Source: JBNKLG01 sp050292235 (GTDB taxonomy: Bacteria > Pseudomonadota > Gammaproteobacteria > Chromatiales > Chromatiaceae). From it: 8,036 bases of DNA. Position 1 is the stretch's first letter. Every line of letters starts with the position of its first letter. Positions 1 through 4,602 of the stretch are shown piece after piece. A program made the translations under genes and the position numbers. Under the pieces are notes generated by a model. It was given only the letters and a program-made list of their open reading frames with translations, made no database searches and was not told where the DNA came from. The DNA lies in NCBI GenBank assembly GCA_050292235.1, contig JBNKLG010000104.1, forward strand, positions 1-8,036, read 5' to 3'.

Positions 1-101
1 GGCTTCATTTTGTAGGCGCACAGGATGTGTTTGCCGCCAGCGATCAGGTCTTCTTCCTTCAGGCTGAGATCAGAGTAACGCGATGATTGGTCTAGTGCCA
101 T
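1..101 (-). CDS. cbbM: Form II RuBisCO large subunit, N-terminal fragment
   Basis: Partial gene that runs off the left edge; only the first 33 codons are present. The product would be ribulose-1,5-bisphosphate carboxylase of form II, the CO2-fixing enzyme of the Calvin cycle, a cytoplasmic assembly of large subunits only. The visible residues read MALDQSSRYSDLSLKEEDL, then IAGGKHILCAYKMKP, which matches the N-terminus I remember for form II enzymes such as that of Rhodospirillum rubrum (DQSSRY..LALKEEDLIAGG) and not form I. The ATG at 99-101 is preceded by a GGAG ribosome site at 110-113, nine bases upstream. It is divergent from cbbR, the usual arrangement for a regulator and its target. Catalytic residues lie outside the window, so activity cannot be judged. 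Confidence 0.93.
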   Translation of the reverse strand, partial: MALDQSSRYSDLSLKEEDLIAGGKHILCAYKMK

Positions 102-168
102 GTTGTCTGCTCCAAATTCGATGAAAAAAACAGTGACGTTGAAAAACTCTTCAGCCCCGGATTCGCAT

Positions 169-213
169 CATCGGCGCTGGAAAATTTACGTGGGTGAAAC
201 CTTAGCGCCGATG
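169..213 (-). promoter_or_regulatory. Inverted repeat in the cbbM leader
   Basis: CATCGGCGCT at 169-178 and AGCGCCGATG at 204-213 are perfect 10-bp inverted repeats separated by 25 bases. In the cbbM transcript they would form a GC-rich stem whose 5' arm lies at or very near the predicted start of transcription (about 210). The stem ends about 68 bases before the cbbM start codon and is not directly followed by a T-run, so it does not look like a terminator. It may be a 5' stabilising hairpin, or alternatively a DNA-level operator for a second regulator. The repeat is certain; its function is not known. Confidence 0.5.
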
Positions 214-216
214 GAA

Positions 217-256
217 ATATAAGTAAACTCCAAATATACTTATCAAAAACATAAGT
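217..256. promoter_or_regulatory. Probable CbbR operator and cbbM promoter
   Basis: Three ATAAGT half-sites sit in alternating orientation: ATAAGTA at 219-225, its inverse TACTTAT at 237-243, and ATAAGT at 251-256. The first pair is a perfect 7-bp dyad with an 11-base spacer. The second pair is a 6-bp dyad with a 7-base spacer (TTAT-N7-ATAA), close to the TNA-N7-TNA type of site described for CbbR. LysR-family regulators bind AT-rich interrupted dyads of this kind between divergent genes. On the minus strand TTGATA (246-241) and TTATAT (222-217), 18 bases apart, could be the cbbM -35 and -10 elements, lying inside the operator. That promoter would start transcription near 210. The repeats are seen; the roles are inferred. 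Confidence 0.6.
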
Positions 257-278
257 TAATATTTATGGATCAGACCAA

Positions 279-1199
279 ATGCACCTCACCTTGCGCCAAC
301 TCAAGGTCTTCAAAACCGTGGCCGAACAGTCGAGCTATACCCAGGCCGCACAGCTGCTGCACCTGACCCAGCCCGCTGTCTCCATGCAGTTGCGGCAGTT
401 GGAGGAGAACATCGGCCTGCCCCTGTTCGAGAAGCTGGGGCGAAAGATCCATCTGACCGAAGCAGGCAAGGAGCTGTTCTATTACAGCCAGCGCATCTTC
501 CAGGATCTGCGCGAGATCGACGAAGTCATGGACGCCTTCAAAGGCAAACAGCGTGGCCACCTGCGCATCAGCGTCGCCACCACCGCCAACCATTTCGCCA
601 CCCGGCTGCTGGCCGCCTTTCTGGAGCATCATCCCGGCATCGGTCTCTCGCTGGATGTCACCAACCGCAAAAGTCTGCTGAAGCAACTGAGCAACAACGA
701 GGCCGATCTGGTGATCATGGGTGAACCGCCCCAGGAGGCCCCGTTGGAATCCCTCGCCTTCATGGAGAATCCCCTGGTGGTCATCGCCCCGGCCAAACAC
801 CCACTGGCCAGCGCCAAGGGCAAAATCGGCCTGAAACGGCTCTCTCAAGAGACCTTCGTCACCCGGGAAAAGGCCTCGGGCACCCGCGCCGCCATGGCCC
901 GCTTTTTCGCCACCCATGACATCCCCTTTCGCACCAGCATCGAGATGACCTCCAACGAGGCGATCAAACATGCGGTGGAAGCGGGACTGGGGTTGGGCAT
1001 CGTCTCCATTCATACCCTGGAACTGGAGCTGGAGACCGGCCGACTGGCCATTTTGGATGTGGAAGGCTTTCCCATCCTGCGCCACTGGTATTTGATGCAT
1101 GCCAAGGGCAAACGCCTCTCCCCCGCTGCCATTCTGTTCCGGGATTTTGTGCTGAATCAATCGGGCCAGTTTTCGCCTCAGGTCATTTCTAACCGATGA
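279..1199 (+). CDS. cbbR: LysR-type regulator of RuBisCO (CbbR)
   Basis: A 306-residue LysR-family transcription factor of normal length. Residues 1-60 form the winged helix-turn-helix, with the typical LRQLKVF start, the recognition helix around LTQPAVSMQLRQLE (29-42) and the GLPLFEK segment. About residues 93-296 are the periplasmic-binding-protein-like effector domain (begins LRISVATTANH; has the VEAGLGLGIVS stretch near 233-243). In this family the effector domain senses Calvin-cycle metabolites and activates cbb operons. Assignment as CbbR rests on the family match plus divergent placement 177 bases from cbbM. The ATG at 279 has only a weak GGA (267-269) as ribosome site, but the family N-terminus begins here. 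It probably autoregulates through the shared operator. An antisense frame of 360 codons overlaps it but is a shadow. Confidence 0.9.
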   Translation: MHLTLRQLKVFKTVAEQSSYTQAAQLLHLTQPAVSMQLRQLEENIGLPLFEKLGRKIHLTEAGKELFYYSQRIFQDLREIDEVMDAFKGKQRGHLRISVATTANHFATRLLAAFLEHHPGIGLSLDVTNRKSLLKQLSNNEADLVIMGEPPQEAPLESLAFMENPLVVIAPAKHPLASAKGKIGLKRLSQETFVTREKASGTRAAMARFFATHDIPFRTSIEMTSNEAIKHAVEAGLGLGIVSIHTLELELETGRLAILDVEGFPILRHWYLMHAKGKRLSPAAILFRDFVLNQSGQFSPQVISNR

Positions 1200-1226
1200 A
1201 CTTTCGCGTCCTGCATTACTTTTGAC

Positions 1227-1253
1227 GGCACATATGCCATCATTAATGCCATG
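1227..1253 (+). promoter_or_regulatory. Possible autoregulatory site of the toxin-antitoxin pair
   Basis: Just before the toxin start there is GGCA-CATA-TGCC (1227-1238), an inverted repeat, and the 7-mer ATGCCAT occurs twice as a direct repeat at 1234-1240 and 1246-1252, 12 bases apart. A possible -35 hexamer TTGACG lies at 1222-1227. Ribbon-helix-helix antitoxins commonly repress their own operon by binding arrays of short repeats that overlap the promoter. No convincing -10 hexamer was found. Repeats are seen; the operator role is inferred. Confidence 0.35.
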
Positions 1254-1673
1254 AAACCTCGAATTGTTGTCGATACGAGCGTCTTTACTGCAGCCCTGGT
1301 TGACCCTGCAGGACCCAATCGCGAGATATTGCGCCGCTGCCTCAAGTAGCAATACCAGCCACTTCTGGGCAACGCCCTTTTCTCCGAATATGAAGATGTT
1401 GCTGGCCGATCACAGATTCTGGAAAAATGCCCTGTTTCTACGGAAGAGATTCAAACGCTTTTGGAAGCATTTTGTTCTGTTTGTGAATGGATACCCATTT
1501 ATTACTTGTGGCGCCCAAATCTGCCAGATGAGGCGGACAATCACCTTATTGAACTTGCCGCTGCCGGAAACGCCCAATGGATTGTGACCAACAATATTCG
1601 AGATTTCAAACAGGCAGAGCTGAAGTTTCCAGGTATTCAGATTGTTTCCCCAGAACAAATCATCTTGAGGTGA
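1251..1673 (+). pseudogene. PIN-domain toxin gene with in-frame amber codon
   Basis: Read through, this frame encodes a complete 140-codon PIN-domain ribonuclease of the family of putative toxin components of toxin-antitoxin systems. Codon 33 is TAG (1347-1349); there is no frameshift. Acidic residues expected for the metal site are all present: D8 in VVDTSV, E46/E48 in the ALFSEYEDV stretch, D96 in PDEADN and D118 after VTNNIR. Residues around the stop (RRCLK-stop-QYQPLLGNALF) match the family without a gap, so one base change from a sense codon (for example CAG, AAG, GAG or TGG) explains it. Without suppression only a 32-residue fragment would be made. A TTG at 1461 is the only listed downstream restart, has no ribosome site and would omit D8 and the E46/E48 segment. 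Such PIN proteins cleave RNA and are neutralised by the neighbouring antitoxin. Sequencing error is a rival explanation. Confidence 0.85.
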
Positions 1674-1679
1674 ATTGAA

Positions 1680-1907
1680 GTGGCTACCCTGACTGTACGA
1701 TTACCCGACGACAAGCATATGCGGCTGAAAGCATTAGCCAAAAGAAAACATGTCAGCATTAACAAGTTGATGGAAGAGCTGTCAACGCAAGCCATTGCAG
1801 AATTCGATGCTGAAAATCGCTTTCGGGCAATGGCGGCTATAGGTGATGCAGAAAAAGGCCTTGCCATTTTGGACAGGCTCGACGCTTCACTTCCAGACAG
1901 CCACTAA
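1680..1907 (+). CDS. Ribbon-helix-helix antitoxin
   Basis: A 75-residue protein with an N-terminal ribbon-helix-helix DNA-binding fold: strand TLTVRLPDD (3-11), helix about 12-25 (MRLKALAKRKH) and helix about 27-40 (INKLMEELSTQAI). The C-terminal third (FDAENRF.. to the end) is the likely toxin-binding part. It resembles CopG/HicB-like antitoxins and lies 6 bases after the PIN gene, so it is very probably that toxin's antidote and the operon repressor. The start is GTG at 1680, with AGGTGA (1668-1673) as ribosome site overlapping the toxin stop codon, which suggests translational coupling. The toxin-first order is opposite to most type II pairs but occurs in some families. The reading frame is intact although its partner is broken, making it an orphan unless the amber codon is read through. 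Confidence 0.8.
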   Translation: MATLTVRLPDDKHMRLKALAKRKHVSINKLMEELSTQAIAEFDAENRFRAMAAIGDAEKGLAILDRLDASLPDSH

Positions 1908-1911
1908 GCCC

Positions 1912-1943
1912 TAAAACAGCAAGCCCCACCAATGTGGGGCTTG
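1912..1943 (-). terminator. Intrinsic terminator between convergent genes
   Basis: CAAGCCCCAC (1920-1929) pairs perfectly with GTGGGGCTTG (1934-1943) around a 4-base loop. On the minus strand the stem is followed by CTGTTTTAG, with four Ts at 1916-1913, so it best terminates the L,D-transpeptidase transcript, whose stop codon is 28 bases away. On the plus strand the antitoxin stop lies 12 bases before the stem but no T-run follows, so termination in that direction would be weaker. Confidence 0.75.
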
Positions 1944-1970
1944 GGCAGAGACCATCCATCTGGGCTGCTG

Positions 1971-3818
1971 TCAGAGATCCACAAACCCGGGTTTCCATTG
2001 GGTAGATCGGGAGGAGCGGGAAAAAAACGAGGAACCTTTCTCCTCTTCGACGCTATCTCGGGCCAGCTCAGGCTCAGTATCCATCTCATCCATCGACTCA
2101 TCCACCGGAACCTTTGGCGGCAGCTTACGGGTAATGAAGCCACCCTGAGGATAATCGCTGAGCACAGTAACAAACTCTGTACGGTAGTTGGTTTCTTCGC
2201 TCAGGGGTTCGTCTGAAATAATGATGGACGATCTCGGCAATGCCGTCGGCGCAATACGGTCAAGCACAATCTGTGGGATACTGACGCGATCCAGAGCAAC
2301 CTTAGGGTCTTCAGCCTTGTCGATGCTCACCAGGGTCCAACGCAGGTTCCCATTTTCAAGGGCCATTGCAGTAAAGATATGGGTGCCAATCGGTTTGTAG
2401 GGATCGAGAATGGTGACAGGGGCTGAGATACTCGTATCGAATACCTCACCACCACCATCTGGAGCTGGTTTATGGGTATTACGACGCACATAGACCATCT
2501 GTGTTGCCCGACTGATGTAGACGGATACCGGCTCGAGTGCAAGCCTGGCATCCAGCGCTGCCTGAGCGGCCATCACTTTTCCGAGCTTGGCCGCTTCAAG
2601 ATCATCTTTTGCTTTAGCGGCAGCAGCGGTCTTCGTCTCCAACTCTGATTTGGCCGCCTCGACCTGGCCCGCCAGTTCTGTCGCTTTGACACTGGCCTTT
2701 TGTTTCCGCTCCTCGGCCTTTATTTTGGCCTTATCTGCAGAGGAAAGCGCCTTGTCCGCACGACGGAGCTTGGCATCCGCGCTCTTTTTGCTATTTTCCA
2801 GTTTACGCAGGGCGGTCTTCTGCGAGATCACTTCACTGGCAGTTGATTTTGCGGTCTGTTTTGCCGCCTCGAGTGCCTGGTCAGTCACTTCCCCATCGGT
2901 ACTGGCCGTTTTCAGGAGCTCTTCTGCATCAGTAGCAGCAGCGACTTTCTTCTCAAGAGCTGATTGGGCGACTTCAACCTGTTTTGCCCATCCTGTGGCT
3001 TCCACAGCGGCCTTCTGCTGCTGCTCCCCGGCCTTCACCTTGGTTTGCTCTGCGGCAGAAAGCCTCTTTTCGTCACGCGTGAGTGTGGCATCTGCCGCTT
3101 TCCTGCGTCTTTCCAGCTTGCGCAACGTCCGCTTCTGTAAGACGACCTCGCGTGCAGAAGATTTCACCGATTTTTTCGCTGCTATCAGCGATCGGCCTGC
3201 TGTCTTATACTCTTCCGCAAGAATCTCCGCCCGTTCTGGAGCAGCCGCCAGAGCCTCGGCATTTGGCGAGAACAGATTCGGATGGGAAAATTCGATTGGC
3301 TCCACATCTTCCGGCGAAATGATCACTCGCATCCCGATCCGGGTCTTGTCAAACAGCTCTTCAGCAAAACGGTAAGGCATTCGCACACAGCCATGAGAGG
3401 CCGCATATCCGGGTAGCGGGCCACCATGCAGTGCAATTCCGTTCCAGGTGATGCGCTGCATGTTGGGCATCCGGGCATCGTCATACATGGTGGAGCGGTG
3501 TTCCTTCTCCTTTTCAAGGACAGCGAAGATACCGGCGGGTGTCTCACGCCCCGTGGTACCGGTCGATACCGGCGCACGCAGGATCCAGCCATCGGCATCG
3601 TGAAAAGTGACCTGTTGGGATTGGATTGAAACAATCGCCATGATCGGTTCACCCGCTTCGCGCTCTGCCACCTCGTAGTCAGGCTGCTGCTTTTTGGCCT
3701 CAGCCATCCATGGTGTCAATGCAAACGCCAGCACGAAAGTCACCACAATGGAGAACCGGAAACGCCCCATCATGACAGTAAATGGTGCCCGCAATCTTCT
3801 ATTCAGCACGAGACGCAC
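1971..3818 (-). CDS. Exported L,D-transpeptidase with coiled coil and second YkuD-like domain
   Basis: A 615-residue protein. Residues 17-41 form a signal peptide (MGRFRF, a hydrophobic run, then AEA before KK), so it acts in the periplasm. Residues about 58-168 are a YkuD L,D-transpeptidase domain with the TPAGIF motif (93-98), HGG (131-133) and the catalytic SHGCVRM (141-147; Cys144, His142, Arg146). Such enzymes make 3-3 peptidoglycan cross-links or attach proteins to the wall. Residues about 190-428 are Ala/Lys/Glu-rich coiled coil made of a 105-residue unit in tandem (about 197-301 and 302-406). Residues about 429-545 look like a second YkuD fold (PIGTHIFTA at 476-484) lacking the HGG and SHGC motifs. 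The acidic and Ser-rich tail (571-605) is probably disordered. The longest frame begins at GTG 3818; ATG at 3773 or 3770 would also keep the signal peptide, and none has a good ribosome site. It seems to be transcribed alone. Confidence 0.85.
   Translation of the reverse strand: MRLVLNRRLRAPFTVMMGRFRFSIVVTFVLAFALTPWMAEAKKQQPDYEVAEREAGEPIMAIVSIQSQQVTFHDADGWILRAPVSTGTTGRETPAGIFAVLEKEKEHRSTMYDDARMPNMQRITWNGIALHGGPLPGYAASHGCVRMPYRFAEELFDKTRIGMRVIISPEDVEPIEFSHPNLFSPNAEALAAAPERAEILAEEYKTAGRSLIAAKKSVKSSAREVVLQKRTLRKLERRRKAADATLTRDEKRLSAAEQTKVKAGEQQQKAAVEATGWAKQVEVAQSALEKKVAAATDAEELLKTASTDGEVTDQALEAAKQTAKSTASEVISQKTALRKLENSKKSADAKLRRADKALSSADKAKIKAEERKQKASVKATELAGQVEAAKSELETKTAAAAKAKDDLEAAKLGKVMAAQAALDARLALEPVSVYISRATQMVYVRRNTHKPAPDGGGEVFDTSISAPVTILDPYKPIGTHIFTAMALENGNLRWTLVSIDKAEDPKVALDRVSIPQIVLDRIAPTALPRSSIIISDEPLSEETNYRTEFVTVLSDYPQGGFITRKLPPKVPVDESMDEMDTEPELARDSVEEEKGSSFFSRSSRSTQWKPGFVDL
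2601..3230 (-). repeat. In-gene tandem duplication of 315 bp
   Basis: Two diverged copies (2916-3230 and 2601-2915) encode the coiled-coil units of the transpeptidase. Landmarks keep an exact 105-codon offset: LRKLE at residues 232 and 337, (A/S)AD at 241 and 346, and the Ala-run before the Asp/Glu segment at 293 and 398. The DNA is also similar: a CCAG tetramer in matching codons occurs at 2798 and 3113. A partial third unit may follow (residues 407-425). Confidence 0.75.
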
Positions 3819-3947
3819 CTGCCTGGAAATACCTGTAAATGTAAAAAAGTGGAGATTACCCGATACCTTGGGCGTGCTACAACTGGCCTGAGAAAATAAA
3901 AATCAAGGTGGCGTGATGTATTGGGAACCACTGACGAACCAGCCCTG

Positions 3948-4256
3948 TTAAACCCCTTTAATCTCCTGCACCAGAACCCAGGGTGGTACCACAACCGACC
4001 AGAACAGAGGACGATGGATCTCCCACTTTTTGGCCTCCCGGTCGTTTGTCCTCGCGACCTTGCCTGACTGGGTCAGGGATTCGATGGCCGCCTTATCGTC
4101 TGCCACCATAGCAGCGGCAATCTCCACCAGATCGAGATCAGAAGCCACGCTGATCAGCAGGCCCCGGGCAAAGTGGCGCTGCAGTTCCGGCCATTCGATC
4201 TTTCCGGTCTGGGCATTCAACAGATGCCGGACTTCAATCTCGGGCTCGGTCATCAT
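3948..4256 (-). CDS. DUF2288 family protein
   Basis: A cytoplasmic protein of about 102 residues with no signal peptide or membrane segment. It matches my memory of the DUF2288 family, found mostly in gammaproteobacteria and cyanobacteria: the KIEWPELQRHFARG segment (19-32), the DLDLVEIAAAMVADDK segment (40-55) and a Trp-rich C-terminus LFWSVVVPPWVLVQ (84-97). No biochemical role is known to me. Two adjacent ATGs (4256 and 4253) could start it; GGA at 4263-4261 is better spaced for the second. It begins 12 bases after the CDGSH gene on the same strand, so the two are almost certainly co-transcribed. No convincing terminator was found in the 129 bases before the transpeptidase gene. Confidence 0.75.
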   Translation of the reverse strand: MMTEPEIEVRHLLNAQTGKIEWPELQRHFARGLLISVASDLDLVEIAAAMVADDKAAIESLTQSGKVARTNDREAKKWEIHRPLFWSVVVPPWVLVQEIKGV

Positions 4257-4268
4257 CTTTTCCGGCCA

Positions 4269-4514
4269 TCAATCAACGTCTTGATGGGCGCCATCACAAT
4301 AGGGGGGGGTGAGCGTGTGTTTACAACCACAGAGAGAGACCTGATCAGTTTTTTCAGCGGTAAAGGCAAGAGGCTGAAATTCTGTGCCCTGATGAGAACC
4401 ATCGCAAAGGGGCTGGTTTCTACTGCGGCCACAACTGCACCAGTAGTAGGTCTTCCCTTCCACCACCTCAAATGGGAAGGGGGATTTTTGTGCGATCACG
4501 GCTTCATCCGACAT
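4269..4514 (-). CDS. Double CDGSH iron-sulfur domain protein
   Basis: A small 81-residue cytoplasmic protein carrying two CDGSH (mitoNEET-type) motifs. The first has ligands Cys26, Cys28, Cys37 and His41 (WCSCGRSRNQPLCDGSH); the second has Cys62, Cys64, Cys73 and His77 (LCGCKHTLTPPYCDGAH). Each motif is expected to hold a labile 2Fe-2S cluster bound by three Cys and one His, so the protein could carry electrons or clusters. The start is set at ATG 4514 rather than the longer TTG at 4526, because GGAG at 4524-4521 overlaps that TTG and lies six bases before the ATG. It is the first gene of a pair with the DUF2288 gene. A run of eight Cs in the coding strand (4302-4309) falls just before the second CDGAH and is a possible slippage site. 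The specific physiological role is unknown. Confidence 0.88.
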   Translation of the reverse strand: MSDEAVIAQKSPFPFEVVEGKTYYWCSCGRSRNQPLCDGSHQGTEFQPLAFTAEKTDQVSLCGCKHTLTPPYCDGAHQDVD

Positions 4515-4602
4515 ACTGTTCTCCAAAAGTAGATACTGCGAAGTCTAGACAGAAATGCGATGGACAAATCCTTGAAAAGGATCAGGTTACCGATACCACC
4601 CA

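Noticed and set aside
270..1352. Open frame of 360 codons on the minus strand, opposite cbbR
   Set aside because: It is antisense to a canonical LysR gene, has Gln/Gly-rich composition without recognisable motifs and would cover the shared promoter. It is a shadow of the high-GC codon usage of cbbR.
1461..1673. Downstream TTG restart of the PIN frame as a separate short gene
   Set aside because: It has no ribosome site and would lack D8 and the E46/E48 segment of the active site. It is better seen as the 3' part of the interrupted toxin gene.
2587..3375. Open frame of 262 codons on the plus strand, opposite the transpeptidase coiled coil
   Set aside because: Its Ala/Ser-rich repetitive translation is the antisense reading of the Lys/Glu/Ala coiled coil. 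The minus-strand frame has the catalytic motifs and a signal peptide.
3819..3947. Search for a promoter or terminator between the DUF2288 and transpeptidase genes
   Set aside because: Candidates such as TTGATT (3898-3893) and TTGTAG lack a matching partner hexamer, and no stable hairpin was found, so nothing is called.
4568..4582. Hairpin ATCCTT-GAA-AAGGAT after ptsP as a terminator
   Set aside because: The stem is only six pairs, AT-rich, and followed by just three Ts on the minus strand, which is too weak to call. ptsP may continue into the CDGSH gene.
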